Shown: piece after piece, positions 30,311 through 41,900 of the stretch
How positions within the stretch are numbered: position 1 is the first letter of the stretch
Layout: the number at the start of each line of letters is the position of its first letter
Origin: Yponomeuta sedellus
Lineage: Eukaryota > Arthropoda > Insecta > Lepidoptera > Yponomeutidae
NCBI GenBank assembly: GCA_934045075.1
Contig: OW203726.1
Span: 14,420,037-14,484,036 of the forward strand
Reading direction: 5' to 3'
DNA length: 64,000 nt
Position numbers and translations under genes: made by a program
The notes under the pieces: generated by a model
Database searches by the model: none
What the model saw: only the letters and a program-made list of their open reading frames with translations
Told to the model about the DNA's origin: nothing

Positions 30311-31469
30311 TATTCTGTAGTGATTTAATCAACACTTCCTGCACAATGGAAGCATTGATTTTGGGCAAATTACCATTCGCCAATGTTACCAAAGCTCCTA
30401 CCAAACCATTTAAGATGAAGTCGCTCTTGACTATTTCTTTGACTAAATTTGAATTTGAGATCACAAGTTGTGGAGGTTCTGTTACTATGGGTTTTGTGGG
30501 AGCCTTAGCAATCATTGGCGAAGGCTTGGCTTTCAGTGGAGGGAAGTTCGAGTTGTAGTTTTTGACAATATTGTCTTGTTTTTTGGCTGAAGCAGCAATT
30601 TTTGCATAGTTAGTCCTATTAACATGTTCTTCTAACTTGTTTTTTTTAACTGGACAGTCTCTGGAAATTGCCAAGTGAGGCCCTTGGCAGTTGATACATT
30701 TCAATTCATCCTCTTTGTCGCATTTTGTGAAGTGGTGCTCACCAGAGCAGATAGAGCACTTCTGCAGTCCTTTACAGAACTTCGCTCCATGGTTAAATCT
30801 GAAGCACTTAAAGCACTGCAGAAGTGGTGCTCTGTACTCATTGACCTTAAATCTATACAGATCTAGGTATACATACTCCGGTAGTGTCTGTGACAAGAAA
30901 GTCACAGACACTGAACTGTACGGAACAATTTCTCCGTTGACCTTGCGGGTAAAGCGCCTTACGCCTACAATTTCAAATTCTGCTGCAAGTTTCTTAAACA
31001 GTTCTTCATTCGTGATACTTGTTGGAACGAAGCGAAGGACCCCAATAGTCTCTACAGACCTCGCGGGAATATAGGCTCTAAAGCCCTGTTTCTTCAGCAG
31101 TTCGTCATTCGTCAGGAAGTTGTTCGCATTGGAAGCTTGTCCAAAGCACACACCAATTTTATTAGCATTGATGCGCTTGATGCCCACCACGCCCTTGACG
31201 TCATTTTTGAAGATCGTGTTTAGCTGGTCAGGGTTTTTATTACCAATTCTGCCATTTTCGGATTCAACAAAGACAATGAATTCATCGCTCACCAAATTTT
31301 CCGCGTACAGCCGCCTGTAACCTGGTTTCAGATATGGCTTGAATCCATCATCCTGCTGCTGCTCGCCGTGATGTTCGCGTCCATGGTCCTCAGTTCGCCC
31401 CCTCTTTAATTTGGGAGGAGGTTCATCCTCGGAAAGCCCAGGGGGCTTTGCCCCCGGGCGATCTTTCAT
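30303..31469 (-). CDS. LINE ORF1: RNA-binding gag-like protein
   Basis: The protein has 388 residues. The N-terminus is charged and low in structure. The middle resembles the RRM/PRE_C2HC-type ORF1 core (VKGVKRI-like, VGVRRFTRKVNG). Three zinc knuckles follow (CFKCFRFNHGAKFC, CSICSGEHHFTKC, CINCQGPHLAISRDC). It probably coats LINE RNA. It is intact and ends inside the ORF2 start. Confidence 0.9.
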   Translation of the reverse strand: MKDRPGAKPPGLSEDEPPPKLKRGRTEDHGREHHGEQQQDDGFKPYLKPGYRRLYAENLVSDEFIVFVESENGRIGNKNPDQLNTIFKNDVKGVVGIKRINANKIGVCFGQASNANNFLTNDELLKKQGFRAYIPARSVETIGVLRFVPTSITNEELFKKLAAEFEIVGVRRFTRKVNGEIVPYSSVSVTFLSQTLPEYVYLDLYRFKVNEYRAPLLQCFKCFRFNHGAKFCKGLQKCSICSGEHHFTKCDKEDELKCINCQGPHLAISRDCPVKKNKLEEHVNRTNYAKIAASAKKQDNIVKNYNSNFPPLKAKPSPMIAKAPTKPIVTEPPQLVISNSNLVKEIVKSDFILNGLVGALVTLANGNLPKINASIVQEVLIKSLQNNG

Positions 31470-31713
31470 CTCGCCGAACCTAACGACGATGTTTTAAATA
31501 CTTTTAGCGTAAGTTTATCGAGTTTTAACAATTTTCAGAAATATTTTGGAAAAATTTTCAAAAAACGCGCCTATCCTCTTCAAAAGCCCGCCAAAAAAAA
31601 AAACCCAAGCGAGCTAGTATGCAGCCCACAGAACAATAAAACCAAGTTGTTCTGTGAAGTGAATCACACCTCAGAACAAGGAGTCCCTAATCGCCCTAAT
31701 CTGAGAATCACAC

Positions 31714-32210
31714 CAGGAGTGGGTCGTTGTCCGATTTTTCGACGACGAAACGCAACCGTTTTTTCTGGAACGAAAACAGGTCCTCGAAACGGTCCTCGTT
31801 CGCAACTGGTTTCATTGTATGCGAACGAGCAAGGCGCAGAGGACGGTCAAACGAGTGCGAACGAGACGAAATAACGAAACATCGGAAAAAATTAGTTGTT
31901 TTACACGATATTCGACTGTATACTCATAGACATAAAGATTACTTTATTGTATCACAGACCAAAACGAACGGAACGAGCAAGGAGCCGACGACGACGTCGC
32001 AATAATCTCATTACGTTCTAGGCTCTATTAATATAGCACTAAAGGACATATCCGTGTCATACAATCTAAGGACTGGTCTCGCGACGAACAAACGCTGGCA
32101 CTGCTTTAGAGTCGCTGGCACTGCTTTAGAATGAAACGTAAAACGGTCCTATCGTCGTGGAACACAAAACGGTCTTATAAAACGGTTCGTCTTTGCAACG
32201 ATCACGCCTA
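31714..32210. mobile_element. hAT-type MITE, copy 1 (497 bp)
   Basis: It is flanked by a perfect 8 bp target duplication AATCACAC (31706-31713 and 32211-32218). Termini read CAGGAGTGGGTCGTTG and, inverted from the right end, TAGGCGTGATCGTTG. The 8 bp duplication and short inverted ends are hAT features. The interior repeats AAACGG and CGAACGAG motifs and codes for nothing; short open frames across it are chance. Confidence 0.88.
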
Positions 32211-32236
32211 AATCACACAAACACAACACATTACAT

Positions 32237-32733
32237 TGGGAGTGGGTCGTTGTCCGATTTTTCGACGACGAAACGCAACCGTTTTTTCTGGAACGAAAAC
32301 AGGTCTTCGAAACGGTCCTCGTTCGCATCTGGTTTCATTGTATGCGAACAAGCAAGGCGCAGAGGACGGTCAAACGAGTGCGAACGAGACGAAATCACGA
32401 AACATCGGAAAAAATAAGTTGTTTTACACGATCTTCGACTGTATATTCATAGACATAAAGATTACTTTATTGTATCACAGACCAAAACGAACGGAACGAG
32501 CAAGGAGCCGACGACGACGTCGCAATGATCTCATTACGTTCTAGGCTCTATTAATATAGCACTAAAGGACATATCCGCGTCAAACAATCTAAGGACTGGT
32601 CTCGCAACGAACAAACGCTGGCACTGCTTTAGAGTCGCTGGCCCTGCTTTAGAATGAAACGTAAAACGGTCCTATAGTCGCGGAACACAAAACGGTGTTA
32701 TAAAACGGTTCGTCTTTGCAACGATCACGCCTA
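32237..32733. mobile_element. hAT-type MITE, copy 2 (497 bp)
   Basis: It has the same sequence and orientation as copy 1, 26 bp away, with its own target duplication CATTACAT (32229-32236 and 32734-32741). It ends about 190 bp before the CTL start codon, so it may form part of that gene's upstream region. Confidence 0.88.
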
Positions 32734-32924
32734 CATTACATTCTCAAAAGGACTAGTTCGGGCCGTTAAACCTAATTTAAAAAAAAAACACAAATTAATT
32801 ATACCAACTGACGAGATGTTTGGGGTCGCCCGGTGTTTGTGGTGTTGGTGTTTGTGAATTGTTTATTTCTTTTGTGTATGTAGATACATATTTAGGCCAT
32901 TATTTGGAAATAAGTACACTAATC

Positions 32925-35900
32925 ATGGGTTGTGCGCAAAGTGAAATAGCGCCTCAAAATGAAACACCTAAGAAAGGGTGCACCGATATTTTGTGGCTCA
33001 TCATTTACATTTTGTTTTGGATTCTGATGGTAATTTGTGTTTATTTTACCCCAACTTTACCCACCAACCTACGCTTCTTTTTTGTTGTTTAATATAAGAG
33101 ACCCTCCTCCCCCGTGCGTGAGATTTCGCCCATAATATTTCTGTAAAAGACTAAGACACAAATTACGAAGCACTTTCTGTGAAGTAAAAGACTTGATATG
33201 AATTTTATTGTCTACCTCTGCCTTAATGAAATTTGTTGAGATTTTGACACCTTCCCTTTTTTCCCTCAAATATTTAATGAATGCCCTCTTGCCAACATAA
33301 GTTTTATATTTAGTACTTTCTTGGTGATTCCAGTTAGCTTTTGAGTAGGCTGGCTATGTCTGACTTTATGTTAAAAATTTATTGCAGTTGATAGTGGCGG
33401 CAATCTCATTTGTATACGGAAACCCTTTGAGAATTATAAATGGCTTTGATTCATTTGGTAACACTTGTGGAGTCACACACAACAAAAAACTGATGAACTT
33501 CCCCCTGGCCGGAATAAGCACCGTGGATAAGAACTACCTATTCTTTCTGGATGTTAAAGAGCTACGGCGATCCCTGAAGATCTGTGTTAAAAAGTGCCCT
33601 ACAAGAAATATGGAATCGCTGGGGGATATACAAAACTTTTATCGTGAGACTGGATCAAGTCTCTGCAGATATGACATCAATTTGAACGATGTGACGTATA
33701 CAAAAGACTTGAACAAGTATTATGGACCATGCCCTACCTTGCCTGTCCATGACTCCTTCCCTGTACTGAATAGGTGTGTTCCAAAGTCTGCGAAAGATTT
33801 GACTGAAAAGGTGTTCACAGACTTCTATGACTTGCTAAACAGCTGGGATACCATTGAACAGATGCTTTCAGACCTCTATTCATCATGGAAGGAAATGATC
33901 ATTTGTGTCATTATAGCTTTCAGTAAGTTACTACATTACTGTTTTATGTACCCACTAGGTGTCTCTTTCAGTGTAGCAACTGGCACACTTCATTTGCGTG
34001 GGATATTGAAACATTTTGTATCAAAATATACTTATACGAGCCTTGTTTCGCCCAAATTCATATAAATTACACTAACCTGGTTGACCTAAATGAGAACAAA
34101 TAGCAAAATGAATTGGCATTGGTAGATACTACTCAAATTTATAACTTAAAGATTTTCTTGTTTACAGTTGTATTTTACAAAAATCTACAGTTTGTAGGCT
34201 ACCTCGTTAGTCTAGCAGTATGACATCTGATTACCATTCTGGAGGTCGTGTGGGTTCGATTCCCACTGGGGGGCGCTATACATTTGTATAGTACATTACA
34301 TTACATGTACATTTGTAGCATAAGGTATCCTAGTTTAGGACCAGGACAAGTGATTGTATTGTGTGAAAGTATTATTATTATTTACTCCAATAATTAGATG
34401 TGGTCACCTATATTTCGTCTGGGTGTACAAAGCTGAATGAAATGAAATATAGGAATGTTTTTCAGTAGCTTAAAAGATTCAGCCACTTCCACTTGTTGCC
34501 ATGCCTTATATTACCACCCTGTAAAGGTTGATTTTCACACTTATCACATTAACAATTATAAAAGCGAAAATTTGGTGTGGAGTTACCTGACACCCTCGAT
34601 TAACATATAGGCTACGTTCGCTGCGGGAAAATACTTTATTCCCATGTGAAAATTTATAAACCGCGAGTGACACCGAGGGGCACAGCTAGTAGTGTAATAA
34701 TTAGAAGTGCATCATCTAAAAGTAATCGCTCAAAGCGGTGGTAGCAGAGCGGTAGAACGCCGGCCTCTCAATCAGGAAGTTGTGGGATCGAATCCCGTTG
34801 GTCAATGACTTGGTTTTCTAAGTTATGTACATTTGTGAATTTATAGCAATACCACTCGCTAAAGTGAAGGAAAACATCGTGAGGAAACCCTAATGTTGAT
34901 GTGTTAACAAACCTCAGCGCTTGCTACGTACAATGGCCCAACTATGGGGCTAAGTGCGGAAATCTCAGGACTTACTAACTATTCGAATATACGTAGAATG
35001 TAAGTCGAACACGCGCTCGGAGAAGCTGACCTTAATGTCGAAAAACTCAGTTTCCAGTCTGTCTTGATTACATTATCTAGTTCTACTTGCATATACCAGT
35101 CTACCTTTACCCATAGGCCACTGTTAGATCAATAACTACAATGGCTAGAACTCATTAACTAAAGTGGGTAAAGTATGTGACTCGCCCTAGTTCCATGCGA
35201 GTTCCGAATCACGCGAGGTGTAGGCAGATAATACCACAATGATGTCATCAAATTCACTCAACTCGGCCTATCTGACTTGCTGAGCTAAAAATAACTCATA
35301 TGGACGGACCGTATTTTGAGTAAATTAATTGTTCTTCAAACATCCTTCAGCAGAACTGCTATTAGGAAATAGGAAGTTCATTAAAACACATTTGTTTAAG
35401 TTCACTTTACCGTGACTTTGCCACTTACTTTCATTATTTCAAACTGCGTTAAGCAGCCTAAAACATCCCACGCAGATCATGTGGCTTCTTTCAAAAAGAG
35501 ACAGAAAATTGTATAGGTGTCACGATGATTTCCTTTACAGTTAGCGAATATTCATACCTAAGTTCACTAATAATGCACCTGTGATTGATCCCAATTTCCG
35601 TGCGTAGCGAGCGACGCATGCCACCTTGAAGTGTATACAGTTTGTCCTAAAAAGTCAAGTGAAAAGCGAAGAGGAAAAGCTATGTTTCCTGACTTTACGT
35701 AGCTTACGAGTTATGTCGTCCTTTGTATGTTTTACGGTCTTATAAGATTTCTTGAATCCTTGACATGCAATGGATTGGGATAGAACCCTGGACTGAATTC
35801 TTCAAAACAGGTAGAAAAATGAAATTAGGGTATGTGTTTCCTTATGCCTTTGTTTTCCAGTATGCTCTCTTCTGATGGTATCAATCCTACATCTACTGGC

Positions 35901-38900
35901 CACACTGGTGTCCTGGATATTCATGATCGTTGTGTCTATAGTCAGCGTTGTGGGCACTGCTCTTTTGTGGTACACCTACCACCAACTGAGGACTGGCCAC
36001 AAAGACTTCGCCGAAACACCATTCCTAGCTGTAAGAAATATTGATGTTTCTTTTGAACACTGCTGGTTTATTAGGGCTCCGTACCTCAAAAGGAAAAAAC
36101 GGAACCCTTATAGGATCACTTTGTTGTCCGTCTGTCCGTCCGTCCGTCTGTCAAGACCCTTTTTCTCAGGAACGCGTGGAGGTATGAAGCTGAAATTTAT
36201 ATCAATTACTCAGGTCTACTGTCCCTTGAAGCTGTGAAAAAATCAAACTTCTAAGCCAACGCAATCAAAAGATACAGCCGTTTACGCCGCAAATTTTCGA
36301 CACTTGCAAGGGAATCAAAACCTACAGGGTGCTTCCCGTGAACTTAGAATCTTGAAATTTGGTACGAAGCAACGTCTTATAGCATAGATAAAGGAAAAAT
36401 TACGAAAACCATAAATTTTTAGTTACATCACATAATATATTTTTTTTTAATAATTTTAAACTTACTACCCATTTCCTCATAAACGCGTAGAGGTATTAAA
36501 TTGAAATTCATACCAAATACTCAGGTCTATAATACAGGTTTGTACGGAACCCTCGGTGCGCGAGTCTGACTCGCACTTGGCCGGTTTTTTTATTTTAAAA
36601 ATAAAACGCCCGAGTGCGTGACGGGCCATGCACATTGTAGGGTTCCGTAGAAGGAAGAGTTTTTATGTTTTGTGGTCTTTTACCTGCTGTATACTAATTA
36701 AGATAAGATAATTATTGTACACACCAGAAAATAATTACAGAGACAACAGTTACAAAAGAAGAGGTACAATTGACGACATTAACATTATTACTAATTGACA
36801 ACATCTTCAAAGTATTACTATTTCTTAATGACTCGCGATGCTCATACATAATAAAGTTATGTATTAAACGGGTCTAATAGTGATTATTAGGTAAAACGTA
36901 ATTACCTTGAATCCCGACCTTACCGCCGACAGACTGAAGTGGCGAGTAAGTCAATTTCTTTAGTAAGGGTGGGTGGTCTATCCTCAAGTCACTTTTAGTT
37001 TTTTGCTGCGGGCCGACCCGACACCTACACTCACTTCATCCGCGGTCAGACCGGTGATAAACGAATTTAAGGTTTTTTTTATTTTTCCGCATCAATGTAA
37101 TTTTCCCCACGCCGGGCATGCGGGTTGGGGATCGCAGTTTAGTGGAATTGTACTGCGTGGGGATTATGGGCATTACCCCCTAATGATGGCACAACCTTGT
37201 GCTCATTAGGGGAGGGCTATGTCCAGCAGTGGACTGACATAGTCTGAAGAAGAAGAAGAATGTAATTTTCAATGTAATTAAAGTTTCAAAAAAAGTCTAA
37301 TCAAACGATTACACTATGGTGTAGGGGAGAAAAAAATCCTAATTTAGGCATAGGTATTTTTTATGCCATATAGCTCTCCAAGTTTCTGTGATACGTCACG
37401 GAAAGACAAAAACGGACGGACCATGGTGAAACTATCTGTGCTATAGGTTCCTATAGGGTTCCTTAACAATGACACTAACAACCTACGTATTTAGGAAAGT
37501 TGTAATTTCTTTCATTTTAGGTCGAAACCCTTAGCTTGACATGCTTGACAGGATTTAATAATTTGTTGTTATGGAATGGATTAAAATCACATCAAGTTCG
37601 CACTTGGCTTAACTATAAATAGAAAATATTCGTCAGTCTTCTATAATACCACGCATTGTGAGAACTGGCTATATATTTAAGTTCAACAGTAAAAGCCCTT
37701 TATTCGTCAGAGAAACTTCGTTATCATAATCCCGTTGGCAATCTTCCGGTACGGAATCCTACAAAGCTGTTTATGAAAAAATGTCTTCCAGTTACTTACG
37801 ATTTGATGGTGCGACAACAGACTCGACATGTAACTATTCTTATTTTCAGGAATCACTAAAGAATGAAAAGGCTTTCCTGTGGTACTCAATTATAGCTACA
37901 ATAATAACCTTGATCCTGCTCATCCTAGTGTGGGTAATGCGATCGCGCGTGTCTTTCCTGGCCGCGCTGTTCAAGGAAACAGCGCACTGTCTGGGCTCGA
38001 TTCCAGCTTTGTTCCTACAACCTATTATTACGTTTTTCTTCCTGATAATTTTCTTTGTCTTTTGGTCAATTGTTGTGGTAAGTACCTACATTATGCAAGG
38101 TCATATTGAAATAAGAATTTTTGGGTTGGTAGACTGTGGAAAAATATTAGCTCAATTGATTTAAAACTTCACTCCCGCATTCACTACCGTGCATTTTTTT
38201 ATTTAGCTTATATACGTCCCATTGCCCACCTCCTCTCTCTCTATCTCTCTCTCTCTTCGAGGGAGGTTTCCTTCACCGTAAGCGAGTGGTATTGGTAGTA
38301 CTATAACTTCACAAATGTAACTTAAAAACTTAGCATGTAATTAACTGTAAATTTTTCAGGTCTGTCTAGCGACCGCAAACTACCCGGGCATACCATACAA
38401 GACCAACTTCTTTATAAATGGCACATCACTTCCTGACCATGTGGACAATAGTGCTGTTGAGGCACAGAACTTCAAGAATGCCAGTTCTAAGAGTAAGTTA
38501 TTTACTTCGACTCGTCTTAGGCACCTCTGGAATAATTCAGAAACCTAAGTGATAACGTTAAATAATTCTCTTATGCCACGAGAGCCGTTGTCAGAGGGTG
38601 ATTTAAGCAGAACCGTAGCTACTGACGCATATAGCAAAAGGTCTTTATCGCTTAACGACTTCAGTTTCATAGTTTATAAAATGTTTTTTTGGAAATTAAT
38701 ATAGAATCTAATCGCCTAAACTCTAGTCTAGTCAACTGCCAGCTCATGTTTTATTTACGTTGTGTCGAGTGCTATCTTAAAACGACTGCATTTATACCTA
38801 CTTGGTTTACATTAAAACAGAGGCACTTGAGTGATTAATCGTGATCTCTGAACATACATAACTCTTGGGATTTTTTTCTGACAGTTTTAGGTAATAAAAT

Positions 38901-41900
38901 ATATTAATAATTATTATTGTAGCTTTAATTTATAATTATTATATTATTGTTACAATTGTAATTATAATTATTATTGTAACTTTAATTAATAATAATTATT
39001 AATAATAATGTTCTTGATAAGTTTTGAATGTGCACTATTTGCGGTGCCCCTACAGGCTCATGCTTAAGACCATTACTTATGTTAAGACTTATTATTTTGT
39101 AACAAAAGAAGCAATAAACGAACTTGAACTTTGCCCAGTAGATGGCGTAGAACCGGGACTAAGTAAGTACAAATGAAATAGGTAGCGCGTATATAGTAGA
39201 GCACTGTTAAATGTTTAGGCACTCACACGCTAATTTTGTGTTGTAATTCAGCTTTACCATTTCGAGCGTCACTTGTCACGTCAAGACAACTTATATGTAG
39301 ATCATAGAAAAAGTAGTATTTTAAATCATTTTCCTTTCACCTATGTTTGAATAAATACTATTCTTATTACGCCGCCAGAGGGCGGGTTATGTTTATTACC
39401 TCCAGAGGGCGGGTTATGTTTATTACCTATTTGTTTTGAAAATCTCACCCACCGACTTCACCTTGTCGATTCCACAGACTTTACACTGGATCATATCGAG
39501 TTTGACCCGCTCTGGGTGAAGAGCATGTGGTGGCTGTGCCTTGTATGCCTCGTCTGGGGTAGTGAGTTCATCCTGGGCTGTCAGCAGATGACCATCGCCG
39601 GCGCTGTCTCGCACTGGTACTTCAGGTAAGTAATAAAAATATGTTCTAGCGTACAACTTATGGTGCACGAAAATTATATTCACGAAGTCAAACGTTTTAC
39701 TAAACGTTTAAGATAATGGAACAGTAACAATGCGTCTCATATTTATTTTACGGAACCCTATATAAATGAATTCAAGAAATAACTTCACGTCTAGCTTATG
39801 GCAGCGCCACTGATGTGTAGCCAAGTGCACCTGAAGAATTATTTAACAGTGAAAATAATCCAACAATACTTCACTTCACTTTAGGAATATCACTGTAGTA
39901 GATAATTTAGTGTTGTTTTTAACTAAATAACTTAACATAACACAATCATAAAAACCCATTTAGAGGCCAAAAACTCCACCCATGCCGGGACTGTGTCCTT
40001 AGCACGGGTTGGTGTATTAAAAAGAATATAACAACACAATCACTGTTCTGGTCCCAAGCTAGGAAACCCTGTGCTATATGGTAACCAGGCAAAGACATCC
40101 CAAACATATTGTTACGGGCTAGGGTTCTGGATTTGGATGTAAAACGCCAATGACAACTTCTTAGGATGTATTCACGCAGGGTCTGGTCTGCAGGTCTTCA
40201 CGACACGAAGTCCACACGTAGATTCCAATCGCAGGTTCAATCGAAGTCCAATAGTATCGCTGAGGTCGTAGGTTATCGCTCGTATCGCAGGTATGTTCAC
40301 TCGAAGTTCTCTCTTCGCTATTCCAAACGGAACTGACAGCGCGCCGCGGCGACCGCTATTTATATCCGCCGGCAAGGGTTCTAGAACATTCAAGTACGTA
40401 CCTACACTCGGTGCACGCGGCAACGACTCTAGAACAAAGTCCTTGTCAAAGAGATTTGAACCTTATACTTGTGGACATACGAGTCACTATTGCTTGCAGC
40501 GTTTTATTGTTTACTAAAACGCAGCATGCGGCGACTATTCGATAGGCTTCCAGAAGGCTCTATTCTAGATGGTTTGGGATAGGACCGCCACACTGCTTCC
40601 CTCTTAGAGATGCTCGTCCCGAGCATCTTCATTACTGCCGTGATAAGAAGCTAAGCGGTCGATGTGAACCACTTTTTGTGCACCTCTTGGCTGCCGTTGA
40701 ATTCGGTACGTCACGTCATTTAACCGAGTTACCACTTTGTACGGTCCCTCCCATCTTGTCTGCAATTTCGGAGATTTTCCTTTTCGTCGAGTTACATTGT
40801 GAAGCCAGACTAGTGCTCCTTCTTCGAAGCCGCTTGTATTTGCTCGGCGGTCATACCTAGTCTTCATCTTTTCACTCGACTCCAATCCGTTTTCCCGTAC
40901 TATGGCATGAATCTCTCGCATTTTCTCACGTAACTCGGAAATGTAGTCATGTAGAGAACGTGAGTCGTCAGGAGGGCCTCCAGTCAGCAGATCTACTGGT
41001 ATTCTCAGTTCTCGGCCAAAATTTACACGCGCCGGGGTTACCTTCGTGCTTTCATGTTCTGCCGTTCGGTAGGCCAGAAGAAATGGCGGTATGTATTTGT
41101 CCCAGTCTCTCCGGTGCCTGTCAACGACTTTTGCTAAATGTCTCTCCAGTGTTTGGTTAAATCTGTCTACCATACCGTCAGATTGAGGATGATATGGGGT
41201 GGTCCTAGTCTTATGCATTCCCAATATTTTACAGAGTTCTTGAAATACTTGAGACTCAAAGTTCCTGCCTTGGTCGGAGTGTATTTCCAAGGGCACACCA
41301 AACCGGCAAACTACTTCCACAAACAACTTGGAGGCAACAGTCGTGGCTTCTTGATTGGGTATGGCGAATACCTCTGGCCATTTAGTGAAGTAATCCATAA
41401 CTACCATGAAATACTTATTTCCTGATTCCGTTGACGAAGGCTTGCAAAATATTCGTGTCCACCATTTTACTATCAGCAGAAGGGTACGCCTTTCGAACCA
41501 GCTTCTCAATTTCCAACGCCCATTGTTGAAGTCCTTCACCCAGTCGCTGAGTCCGGTCGCGTAGCTGAGCACGAAAAACGTGTTTCAGGTGTCGTTCCCC
41601 ATATCTAGCCTCAAGTGCCTCCAGCAAGTCTTTGAACTCGCTGCCTGAGGTCGGCAGTGCCTCCAGGACAGATAAAGCCGATCCTCTGAGTGCGACGGTG
41701 AGGGCTGTCAGGCTCTGTTCGTCCGTCCACCCGTTTGAAGCAGCGACAGTCTGGAACTGCTGGCGGTAGGCGACCCAAGACGTAGTACCGTCGTACGGAG
41801 GCACCTTTACTTTAGGCCCGTGGTTTATGCTGACAACTCCGCTCGATGTAACTCCAGCAGCTTTTATACGCCGAAATTCCTTCTCTAGCCCAGTGAGACC

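Larger units (their letters stand above)
26393..31604 (-). mobile_element. Full-length non-LTR retrotransposon (I/Jockey-like LINE) with two intact ORFs
   Basis: The element is 5,212 bp and flanked by a perfect 12 bp target duplication CCAAGCGAGCTA at 26381-26392 and 31605-31616. On the minus strand it runs from a G/C-rich 5' UTR through ORF1 and ORF2 to an A-rich tail (T run at 26393-26409 on the plus strand). Neither ORF has a stop or frameshift. It inserted upstream of mRpL55 exon 1, in the same orientation. The domain set endonuclease-RT-RNase H points to the I-like group; the exact clade is not resolved. Confidence 0.92.

Noticed and set aside
31647..32544. Arg-rich small proteins, also at 61389-61680
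   Set aside because: Inside non-coding hAT MITEs; no transposase similarity.
33923..34065. Extension of the exon 2 frame of CTL1 into a longer protein
   Set aside because: A GTAAGT donor at 33923 and a phase-matching exon 3 at 35861 show this part is intronic.
34195..34280. tRNA gene
   Set aside because: Poor stem pairing and a conserved SINE body follows; related copies are scattered.
40172..40517. 83- and 74-codon frames on both strands, repeated at 42742, 54562 and 58044
   Set aside because: They lie within the gypsy-2 LTRs; conservation only reflects LTR copies.
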